Source of the DNA: Ignavibacteriales bacterium
GTDB lineage: Bacteria; Bacteroidota; Ignavibacteria; Ignavibacteriales; Melioribacteraceae
Reading direction: 5' to 3'
Length of the DNA: 8,648 nucleotides
Assembly: GCA_027080245.1 (NCBI GenBank)
Contig: JALWSN010000064.1
Location: forward strand, 1 to 8,648
The stretch's first letter is position 1; every line of letters starts with the position of its first letter. The position numbers and the translations under genes are program-made. The notes beneath the pieces are model-generated. The model was not told the DNA's origin. It worked only from the letters and a program-made list of their open reading frames with translations, and did no database searches. This document shows positions 1 through 5,378 of this stretch, piece by piece.

Positions 1-721
1 ATTTGAGAGAAAGAATTTCATTGTTCAACTCGAGCGTCTCTTCCGGCTCGATGTAAACGGTCTTGCCCGTGGCGGATTCGGAATGAATGAACCCCTTCAA
101 ATGCCTTTTGTGTTCGGCTTTAACGGGGAGCACAATCCGCCCGTCCCGCTGAGTAATGTATTCTTCCTGTACGAGGTAATTTTCGCTTAAATTTTTCAGT
201 ATTCTTTCCACTACCGACTGGAGTTCCGCTTGCTTCTCACGGATAGCTATTCTTATTTCATTTAATTTTTTCGAAGCGTTGTCCCTTACTTCCCCGTTAG
301 CCGTGAAAATCCTTTGGATCTGACTTTCAAAAACTTTGTCCACAAAAAGGTCGGACAAATATTCTTCGTAAATTTTGCTTTCGAAAGAGACCGATTTGAA
401 AAACTGAAAAAGCTTACGCGAAACCTGCGCCAACTTTAGTATTTCAAAAATTTCCTTTTTGTCTAAAAGTCCGTTTTCAATTGTGCTTTTTCTCAAGGCG
501 TCGTTTAAATCGGGAAGGAATTCTATTGGCGGAATATCTTTCTCAATCAGAATTTCTTTTGCTTCCGCTACGAGTGCCCCCGTCTTGCTCGCCATCCCTT
601 TGTTTTCGAAAGGTCTCAGCTCCTTTATTTTTTTCTTTCCTAATTCGGTAATCGCATATTTGGCAATAAAATCAAGTACTTTGAAAAACTCTAACTCTTC
701 TAAAACTTCAAACTCAATCAT
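1..721 (-). CDS. mutS2: Endonuclease MutS2, N-terminal 240 residues (gene runs off the window's left edge)
   Basis: My translation from the ATG at 721 stays open to the window edge, giving 240 codons plus one base. Family members are roughly 780-800 residues, so the ATPase and the C-terminal Smr nuclease domains lie outside. The visible part is the MutS-like core/clamp region. Diagnostic stretches are LEFFKVLDFIAKYAITELG near residues 10-28, NGEVRDNASKKLNEIR at 142-157, and the block at about 186-226 with YITQRDGRIVLPVKAEHK followed by GFIHSESATGKTVYIEP, which is typical of MutS2 rather than MutS. MutS2 proteins bind branched DNA and limit recombination, and in some bacteria act on collided ribosomes; which role applies here cannot be read from this part. 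The gene follows cvpA with an 11-base gap and no clear Shine-Dalgarno sequence, so it is probably co-transcribed. Family assignment is firm; integrity of the rest is unknown. Confidence 0.93.
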   Translation of the reverse strand, partial: MIEFEVLEELEFFKVLDFIAKYAITELGKKKIKELRPFENKGMASKTGALVAEAKEILIEKDIPPIEFLPDLNDALRKSTIENGLLDKKEIFEILKLAQVSRKLFQFFKSVSFESKIYEEYLSDLFVDKVFESQIQRIFTANGEVRDNASKKLNEIRIAIREKQAELQSVVERILKNLSENYLVQEEYITQRDGRIVLPVKAEHKRHLKGFIHSESATGKTVYIEPEETLELNNEILSLK

Positions 722-732
722 TTAAGGATTTG

Positions 733-1245
733 CTAATTCTGTTTGGGAATGTATTCATTTAAATATTGTTTTGCGTTCGAATTGGAACCCAGAATAAAAT
801 CAACTGTAATGGGAAGAATGTTGTAGAAAGGTTTGTAGAGAACGGACTTCCGCTGCGCGCGCCCGTTCGGGAAATTGAAAATACTAAATAAAATAAGCAA
901 TGCGCTAACGAAGAAAATCATTTGAATTACGCCGGCAATGCCGCCTAAAAACTGATTTACAAATTTATTTACCCTGTCTACGGGATGAAGAATTCTTTTA
1001 AGAATAGAGACAATTAACATTGCCATAAAGAAAATTCCAATTCCCGCTACAATGTTTGCCACTTGTCTTTCGTTGTTGAAAAAAGAAGTAAGGTAAGCTC
1101 CCACAGACGAGGAAAGTTCGACCGCTACAAAAATAGAGAGCAGGAATCCAACAAAACCAATCACTTTTCGAATTATGCCATCCTTAAATCCAAGAATAAA
1201 ACCTACAATCAGGAACAATAAAATTATGTAATCAACGTAATTCAA
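733..1245 (-). CDS. CvpA family inner-membrane protein
   Basis: This 170-residue protein has the CvpA (colicin V production) pattern: four hydrophobic segments at about residues 5-20, 26-43, 62-83 and 99-123, a GFKDGIIRKVIGFVG stretch after the first helix, and a conserved-looking VDRVNKFVNQFLGGIAGVIQ stretch leading into the fourth helix. The C-terminal 45 residues are soluble. The start is TTG at 1245. It gives the usual family N-terminus (MNYVDYIILLFLIVG) and overlaps the yqeY stop by four bases (TTGA), implying translational coupling, since no Shine-Dalgarno sequence is visible. CvpA proteins are linked to colicin V export in E. coli and to envelope stress tolerance elsewhere, but their biochemical role is unsettled. 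Placement just before mutS2 recalls the Bacillus cvpA-like/polX/mutS2 neighbourhood; polX is absent here. Family call is confident; function in this organism is not known. Confidence 0.88.
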   Translation of the reverse strand: MNYVDYIILLFLIVGFILGFKDGIIRKVIGFVGFLLSIFVAVELSSSVGAYLTSFFNNERQVANIVAGIGIFFMAMLIVSILKRILHPVDRVNKFVNQFLGGIAGVIQMIFFVSALLILFSIFNFPNGRAQRKSVLYKPFYNILPITVDFILGSNSNAKQYLNEYIPKQN

Positions 1246-1697
1246 TCTAGTTTTAAAATTTTTTCAACAGCGTCTTTAATCAATTTCCCTTCAACCCTTC
1301 CTTTTAACGTTTTAATTGCCAGTGGCATCAAGCGCGGAAAATCCGCTTTGGAAGTTGCGTTAATTTCTTCGGCTAATTTTTTCACTTCCTTAAGCAATTC
1401 CTCTTCCGAAAGCTGTTTTGGCAAATAAGCCTGAATTACTTCCAGCTCTTTGGTTTCCCGCTCAACCAACTCCGTTCTACCAGCTTTTTCGTATTGTTCA
1501 ATGGCTTCTTTTCTTTTTTTAACCGCGGAAGTTAAAATTTTCAACTCGTCGTCTTTCGTTATTTCCCCTTTGAATTTAGGGCTTTTCTCCAATTCAAGAA
1601 TAGCCGCGCGCAAGGAACGAATTGCGCTAAGTTTAATTTTTTCACCGCCTTTCATTGCGGCTTTTAAATCTTCGTTAATTTTTTCTTTAAGGCTCAT
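1242..1697 (-). CDS. yqeY: GatB/YqeY domain-containing protein
   Basis: The 151-residue protein matches the stand-alone YqeY family in length and sequence: MSLKEKINEDLKAAMKGGEK at the N-terminus, then an LSAIRSLRAAILELE helix, a lysine/glutamate-rich helical middle (VKKRKEAIEQYEKAGR at about 59-74), ELEVIQAYLPKQLSEEEL at 84-101 and a C-terminal LKGRVEGKLIKDAVEKIL segment. The family is homologous to the tail domain of the GatB subunit of tRNA-dependent amidotransferase, which contacts tRNA. YqeY itself lacks the amidotransferase catalytic part, so a tRNA-related role is plausible but unproven. The start at 1697 is supported by GGAG at 1705-1708, seven bases upstream. It is the first gene of a tight set with cvpA and mutS2. 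Unusually, the U-tract of the upstream intrinsic terminator touches this ribosome-binding site, leaving almost no room for a separate promoter. Confidence 0.92.
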   Translation of the reverse strand: MSLKEKINEDLKAAMKGGEKIKLSAIRSLRAAILELEKSPKFKGEITKDDELKILTSAVKKRKEAIEQYEKAGRTELVERETKELEVIQAYLPKQLSEEELLKEVKKLAEEINATSKADFPRLMPLAIKTLKGRVEGKLIKDAVEKILKLD

Positions 1698-1708
1698 TGT
1701 TAAACTCC

Positions 1709-1750
1709 AAAAAAAAAAGGCAGGTTTTTTGAGTGAAACAACCTGCCTTC
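1709..1750 (-). terminator. Strong intrinsic terminator after the exbB-exbD-exbD set
   Basis: A perfect 10-bp inverted repeat (AAGGCAGGTT at 1717-1726 and AACCTGCCTT at 1740-1749) encloses a 13-base loop. Read on the minus strand, the stem runs into ten consecutive T residues (plus-strand A-run 1709-1718), the classic Rho-independent arrangement. It sits 19 bases past the stop of the second exbD gene. A T-run on the other side (1751-1755) gives some symmetry, so it might also stop plus-strand transcripts, though no plus-strand gene approaches it. The T-tract ends exactly where the yqeY ribosome-binding site begins. Confidence 0.88.
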
Positions 1751-1768
1751 TTTTTAAAATGTTTTAAT

Positions 1769-2182
1769 TCATTCTTTTAGTCTGGCCGAATAATTTATTC
1801 GCCTTGCGTCCGCCTTTCGTAATTCCTGTTGAATATCCGTAACTATTCCCATTTGAGCGTTCTTGTCGATTCTCAAAGAAACAATCACATTAGGCAGTTC
1901 CTGACGTTTTTTGTACATTATCTTTTGAATGTCCTTGATTTGCACAATATTGTCGTTCAACTGAATTCGGCCGTCGTTTCCAACCCAGATGTAGGAAATT
2001 AATCTTTTGTTCTCAATTTTTTCAATAGCTTTTGCTTCCGGCAATTTGAATTGAACCATTACGTCAACTTCCCGCAACGTAGTGGAAACCATGAAAAAAA
2101 GCAAAAGCATGAAAACAATGTCCGGCATCGAAGCGGTTGGAATTTCTTGCTTTGTAGAAGCTCTTTTCTTTTGAAATTTCAT
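1769..2182 (-). CDS. exbD: ExbD/TolR family proton-channel subunit, second copy (short form)
   Basis: This 137-residue protein has the ExbD/TolR layout: a short basic cytoplasmic tail (residues 1-13), the motif EIPTASMPDIVF with the proton-carrying aspartate at D21, one transmembrane helix at about 21-37, then a periplasmic domain of about 100 residues ending in IVTDIQQELRKADARRINYSA. ExbD pairs with ExbB in the inner membrane to use the proton motive force to energise TonB and outer-membrane transporters; TolR is the alternative assignment in the same superfamily. The start at 2182 has GAGG at 2190-2193 seven bases upstream. It lies 14 bases after another exbD-like gene and is the last gene before the intrinsic terminator. 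It differs clearly from its neighbour beyond the transmembrane helix, so the two are not a recent duplication. Which energised partner it serves cannot be told here. Confidence 0.9.
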   Translation of the reverse strand: MKFQKKRASTKQEIPTASMPDIVFMLLLFFMVSTTLREVDVMVQFKLPEAKAIEKIENKRLISYIWVGNDGRIQLNDNIVQIKDIQKIMYKKRQELPNVIVSLRIDKNAQMGIVTDIQQELRKADARRINYSARLKE

Positions 2183-2196
2183 TTATTTTCCTCAAA

Positions 2197-2736
2197 CTAT
2201 TTTTTTACAACTTCGGGCTCTGCAATCGAAATAATAATCGGAATTTTGTCCCTTAATTCGTGCATCTGGGTTTTGTCCAATTCCGATACCTTTTTGCCCC
2301 AATGCTGAAGAGCGTATTCCTTCCTGACTTCAAAATAAGCGCCCTTCACCTGATCCAAAGCCTGAATGTAAATGTTGTAATTTGTTCGTCTATCTGTTTT
2401 TACCGAAACAATCAGCTTCTTCTTTTTCGGTAAGTCGATTTTACTTTTTATTCTTGCAATTAAATTTTCTTTAATCTGCGGGATGGAAATTTGCTTTTTG
2501 TTCAAAAGCACGTCCCCGTTTTCGTTAATTAGTAAAGCCGCCATCCTGTCCTTACTGATTGGCGCAAACTTCTGCTCGCTTGGCGGAACGTATTCCGGCA
2601 ACGTCAATCCAATACCAGTATCCACGTCTATTACTGTAGCCACCAGAAAGAAAAGCAGAAGCAGAAATGCAATATCAGCCATCGAACTTGTAGGGATTTC
2701 GGCTTCCTTTAATTTTCGCTTTTTTATTTTAACCAT
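2197..2736 (-). CDS. exbD: ExbD/TolR family proton-channel subunit, first copy (long form with C-terminal extension)
   Basis: The 179-residue protein starts with a lysine-rich tail, then EIPTSSMADIAFLLLLFF, with the key aspartate at D21 and one transmembrane helix at about 21-37, followed by LTLPEYVPPSE and a periplasmic ExbD fold containing LINENGDVLLNKKQI. From about residue 125 it carries an extra helical, charged extension (QVKGAYFEVRKEYALQHWGKK then KTQMHELRDKIPIIISIAEPE). This makes it some 40 residues longer than the other copy; such extensions are familiar in ExbD proteins of the Bacteroidota/Chlorobiota group. It follows exbB by 29 bases with only a weak GAGTGA ribosome-binding site six bases from the ATG. 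With exbB and the second exbD it probably forms one proton-driven inner-membrane motor. Because D21 is intact in both copies, both are expected to be functional. Confidence 0.9.
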   Translation of the reverse strand: MVKIKKRKLKEAEIPTSSMADIAFLLLLFFLVATVIDVDTGIGLTLPEYVPPSEQKFAPISKDRMAALLINENGDVLLNKKQISIPQIKENLIARIKSKIDLPKKKKLIVSVKTDRRTNYNIYIQALDQVKGAYFEVRKEYALQHWGKKVSELDKTQMHELRDKIPIIISIAEPEVVKK

Positions 2737-2765
2737 TTTTATTCACTCGAATTTAAAGTAAACAA

Positions 2766-3452
2766 TTACTTGTTTTTTATTTCGTAAAGCATGTCAATTA
2801 ATTCAATCGAACTTTCTTCCATGTCGGCTACAATCTTGTCAATCTTAGCAATAAAATAATTGTAAAAGACTTGCAAAATCATTGCCACAACCAAACCGAA
2901 AAGAGTGGTTAAAAGAGCGACGGAAATACCGTTAGCCACAATGCTCGGGGAAATTTGTGCCGCTTCGCTAATTGCGTCGAACGCCTGAATCATACCTTGA
3001 ACCGTTCCGGTAAAACCAAGCATAGGCGCCAGAGTGATGAACGTAGAAATCCAAATTAATCCTTTTTCCAGAAATCCCATTTCAATTGCGCCGTAAGCCA
3101 TAATAGCCTTTTCAGCGGCTTCGATGCCTTCGTCGGCTCTTAATAGTCCTGCGTGAAATACCGATGCAATGGAACCGCGGGAATTTTCGCAAACTTTAAT
3201 TGCTTCTTCAACGCCGCCCTGTTCAAGGGCTTCTTTAATTTTAACAATAAATTTCTTGCTATTAATATTGGCGCGAGATAAGCTCCAAATTCTTTCGAAA
3301 GCAAAGGCAAGCCCTAAAACCAAAGTAACCAGAATTGGCCACATGAAGAACCCGCCAGCTACGAATTTTTGTTGTAAATAAGTTAAAGCTCCGGAATTGG
3401 TCGCTTGAGCAATTAAGGTTGTAACAAAGCCGTAAATCGCTAATAGTTGCAT
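2766..3452 (-). CDS. exbB: MotA/TolQ/ExbB proton channel family protein (ExbB-like)
   Basis: The 228-residue protein has three transmembrane regions typical of ExbB/TolQ: about 33-52 (FFMWPILVTLVLGLAFAFER), 131-156 and 171-200. The second contains the family signature TLAPMLGFTGTVQGMIQAF, and the third contains ISVALLTTLFGLVVAM, whose polar threonines line the proton path. A cytoplasmic domain of about 75 residues (SRANINSKKFIVKIKEALEQ onwards) separates the first two helices. The N-terminal 20 residues are hydrophobic and could be a signal or an extra amphipathic segment. ExbB pentamers surround an ExbD dimer and convert proton flow into work on TonB-type partners. The ATG at 3452 is supported by a strong GGAGGT at 3461-3466 with an eight-base spacer. 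It is first in the set with two exbD genes; no tonB gene is present in the window. TolQ is the alternative name; no other Tol gene is adjacent. Confidence 0.93.
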   Translation of the reverse strand: MQLLAIYGFVTTLIAQATNSGALTYLQQKFVAGGFFMWPILVTLVLGLAFAFERIWSLSRANINSKKFIVKIKEALEQGGVEEAIKVCENSRGSIASVFHAGLLRADEGIEAAEKAIMAYGAIEMGFLEKGLIWISTFITLAPMLGFTGTVQGMIQAFDAISEAAQISPSIVANGISVALLTTLFGLVVAMILQVFYNYFIAKIDKIVADMEESSIELIDMLYEIKNK

Positions 3453-3460
3453 GTGAAATA

Positions 3461-3466
3461 ACCTCC
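3461..3466 (-). promoter_or_regulatory. Strong Shine-Dalgarno site of exbB
   Basis: GGAGGT on the minus strand stands eight bases before the exbB ATG at 3452 and fixes that start. It is the best ribosome-binding site in the window and argues that this organism uses Shine-Dalgarno pairing. Confidence 0.8.
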
Positions 3467-3498
3467 AAAGTTATGTTAATTTGTTAATTTTGATTTCA

Positions 3499-3527
3499 AT
3501 TATAAAATTTAAAAAGTATTCCAACAA
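3499..3527 (-). promoter_or_regulatory. Sigma70-like promoter for exbB-exbD-exbD
   Basis: On the minus strand a perfect TATAAT (3499-3504) is preceded, 17 bases away, by TTGTTG (3522-3527), which keeps the TTG core of the -35 consensus. The start of transcription would fall near 3490-3493, giving a leader of about 40 bases that contains the exbB ribosome-binding site. The surrounding 131-base gap (3453-3583) is very AT-rich, so a chance -10 match is possible. A Bacteroidota-type -7 box (TAACTTTG at 3466-3473) also occurs, but it overlaps the ribosome-binding site and is less plausible. Confidence 0.45.
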
Positions 3528-3583
3528 TAATCATAATCGGTAAAAAAGTCAATAATCAAAACGAATCTTTTTCCAAAAATAAA

Positions 3584-4267
3584 TTAATATTTTACCGTGC
3601 TGGGCAATTTAATTACGTTGCCGGAGATAATTCTGTAATTTTCAAACAAAGTTAAAATAAGCTTTGCTATTGCCGAAGGAGCTACCAGCAAGCTTGCATC
3701 TTCAATCCACTCACGGTTTTCAGGCGTGTCCAAAATAAAAGGTGCAAGGGCATTGGCTGTAAAATTTTTTCCTTTGCCTTCTTCGGCTAAGGCTTCCGTT
3801 AAATTATTTAACGCCGCTTTCGAAATTGTGTAAGCGGATTTCCCGCCTTCCCGGGAAAAAGCTGAAAGCGCCGAAGTAAACATCAAAGAACCACCACGCG
3901 CGCTTTCCAAATTCCTGATAAAATATTTGGCCAACAAGAAATTTGCCTTTAAGTTCAGGTCGAACATCCTTTCCCAATCTGCTAAAGAAGTTTCCTTAAT
4001 TTCCTTGCCGCCGTAAAAACCTCCGATAGTCGAAAATAAAAAATCCTCGCCCTGGCGGTTAACGCCAATAGCATCGAATATTATTTTAACTTGACCTTCG
4101 TCGGTTAAGTTGTTAACTTTAATTATTTCTGCGTTCGGGAATTGGCTTAGTTTTTCCGGATGCCTTTCGAAAAGCAACAGTTTACCGAAACCACTGTCGC
4201 TAAAGGCTTTCGCCGCTTCGATGCCAAGATTTCCCCCTGCTCCAAATACTAAAATGCGTCTGCTCAT
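3584..4267 (-). CDS. SDR-family NAD(P)-dependent oxidoreductase-like protein
   Basis: From the ATG at 4267 this is a 227-residue Rossmann-fold protein. A longer open frame exists upstream, but I chose this start because MSRRILVFGAGGNLG is a normal Rossmann N-terminus and AGGA lies seven bases before it. The dinucleotide-binding loop is G9-A-G-G-N-L-G15. Other short-chain dehydrogenase landmarks are STIGGFYGG near 79-87, the helix asparagine N105 in DLNLKANF, T131/S132 in MFTSALSAF, and the catalytic pair Y146 and K150 in SAYTISKAAL. After that come TANALAPFILDTP and a C-terminal VIKLPSTVKY. The catalytic set is complete, so an active enzyme is expected; the substrate is unknown. The nucleotide loop is unlike the usual TGxxxGxG and resembles small dihydropteridine-reductase-like members. 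It starts one base after the upstream nuclease gene's stop, implying translational coupling. Confidence 0.85.
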   Translation of the reverse strand: MSRRILVFGAGGNLGIEAAKAFSDSGFGKLLLFERHPEKLSQFPNAEIIKVNNLTDEGQVKIIFDAIGVNRQGEDFLFSTIGGFYGGKEIKETSLADWERMFDLNLKANFLLAKYFIRNLESARGGSLMFTSALSAFSREGGKSAYTISKAALNNLTEALAEEGKGKNFTANALAPFILDTPENREWIEDASLLVAPSAIAKLILTLFENYRIISGNVIKLPSTVKY

Positions 4268-4268
4268 T

Positions 4269-5303
4269 TCAATTTCCTTTTTCGATGATGAATTTGGCGA
4301 ACACAGGATAATGGTCGCTGAAACCGCCCAAATATTTGCGTCCGCCGAAAGAAGGCAAAATAGCCCCTTTGTATCGTCCTGTTTTCTCAATCACAAAATT
4401 GGGTTTAAATATTCCGAAGCTTCCGCATTCGTAATTAAAAGAATTCTTCTTAACAACGCTGCGGCTTACTATTATCTGGTCTAACATATTCCAGTGACCT
4501 CTGTAAAGGTAAGTTCCCAATCCTTTAATTTTTAATTTGTAAGCTAAATCAAACAAGATGGCTGTTTTGTCGGGATTTCGACAATCCAGTTCTTTTGCGT
4601 TCAAAACTTTTTTAATAGAATAATTGGTTGGCTCGTCGTTAAAATCCCCTAATGCAATAATGTAAGTATCAGGCGTTTGTTTAAGCGCTGTTTTTATTGC
4701 CTTTGCAAGCTCATGTGCTGCTTTTACCCTGTTGGGACGGGACTTTCGCAATCCGCCTCTTCTTGAAGGCCAATGGTTTACAAACACGTCCAACTTCACA
4801 TTATTTTTAGATTTTAATTTTACGTGCAAAATAAATCTCGTTTGATACCCGCTGGGTAAGTTAACTTCAATGGGTTGAACCAGAATAAGCTTAAACAAAT
4901 TGGAGTTAAAAATAAGGGCGTTGTCTATGCCACGCTTGTCGGGACTTTCGGCGTAAGCTATTCCGTAGCGTTTGTCCGTATGAACAAATCCAAGCAACCT
5001 TTGCAACAAAGCTTTGTGCTCAACCTCTTCTACGCCTAGTAAATCCGGTCCTTTGCCGTTATTCATTAAATCAAACACCTTCGCCAGATGTTTTAATTTT
5101 AAGTTTAATCTTTGCTCCGTCCAATGTTTTCTTCCGGCAGGCGTGAACTCCTCGTCGTTCTTTCCGGGATCGTCCTTTGTGTCGAATAAATTTTCCACGT
5201 TCCAGTTGGCAACAAAAATTTCCTGCGCAACAACTTGGTAAAAATTAGCAAGAGCTAAAAATAAAAAAGCCGAAAAGACAACAATAATATTTTTACTTTT
5301 CAT
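4269..5303 (-). CDS. Secreted endonuclease/exonuclease/phosphatase family protein
   Basis: This 344-residue protein begins with a signal peptide (MKSKN, hydrophobic core 6-20, likely cleavage near VVAQ-EIF at about 27). The rest is an EEP-superfamily (DNase I/exonuclease III-like) domain with all metal and catalytic landmarks: N35 in WNVENLFDT, E92/E93 in LLGVEEVE, D127 in RGIDNALIF, H177 in VNHWPSRRGG, D220 and N222 in GDFNDEP, D275 in NMLDQIIVS, and D330-H331 in SDHYPVF. The family hydrolyses phosphodiester or phosphomonoester bonds in nucleic acids, phosphoinositides or other substrates, and sequence alone does not choose among them. Export suggests work in the periplasm or outside the cell, for example phosphate or nucleotide scavenging. 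The ribosome-binding site is poor: AAGG with a 13-base spacer. It is divergent from polA across 75 bases and coupled to the downstream oxidoreductase-like gene. Confidence 0.88.
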   Translation of the reverse strand: MKSKNIIVVFSAFLFLALANFYQVVAQEIFVANWNVENLFDTKDDPGKNDEEFTPAGRKHWTEQRLNLKLKHLAKVFDLMNNGKGPDLLGVEEVEHKALLQRLLGFVHTDKRYGIAYAESPDKRGIDNALIFNSNLFKLILVQPIEVNLPSGYQTRFILHVKLKSKNNVKLDVFVNHWPSRRGGLRKSRPNRVKAAHELAKAIKTALKQTPDTYIIALGDFNDEPTNYSIKKVLNAKELDCRNPDKTAILFDLAYKLKIKGLGTYLYRGHWNMLDQIIVSRSVVKKNSFNYECGSFGIFKPNFVIEKTGRYKGAILPSFGGRKYLGGFSDHYPVFAKFIIEKGN

Positions 5304-5378
5304 TTTATTTTTTTAACCTTTAATTTTTAATGCGGAAAATAAAAAATAATATTTAATTTATTAAAAAGGAATAGCTTA
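5304..5378. other. Divergent AT-rich intergenic region between the secreted nuclease gene and polA
   Basis: This 75-base gap must hold the start signals for two divergent genes unless their promoters lie inside the coding regions. It is almost entirely A and T. Candidate -10 hexamers occur (TTTAAT at 5352-5357 on plus, TATTAT at 5346-5351 on minus), but neither has a recognisable -35 partner at the right distance, so I do not call promoters. The only clear signal is the polA ribosome-binding site. Confidence 0.5.
5366..5370 (+). promoter_or_regulatory. Shine-Dalgarno site of polA
   Basis: AAGGA stands eight bases before the polA ATG at 5379 and supports that start, which gives the normal PolA N-terminus (KRFVIIDAMALAYKAYFAF). 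Confidence 0.75.

Noticed and set aside
459..725. 88-residue plus-strand open frame
   Set aside because: It lies antisense to mutS2, whose translation matches family motifs throughout; the plus-strand product is serine/phenylalanine-rich, as expected of an antisense shadow.
3545..3583. Possible terminator after the SDR-like gene
   Set aside because: The only pairing is an AT-rich AAAAAG/CTTTTT stem with a long loop, which is expected by chance in such AT-rich sequence.
4268..4390. 41-codon N-terminal extension of the SDR-like gene
   Set aside because: It overlaps the end of the nuclease gene in another frame, adds no family-like sequence, and the ATG at 4267 has a good ribosome-binding site and a normal Rossmann start.
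4110..4484. 124-residue plus-strand open frame
   Set aside because: It spans the junction of two well-supported minus-strand genes and has no recognisable motif or ribosome-binding site.
5324..5360. Promoter hexamers for polA or the divergent nuclease gene
   Set aside because: The -10-like matches have no -35 partner at suitable spacing, and hexamers of this kind are common in nearly pure A/T sequence.
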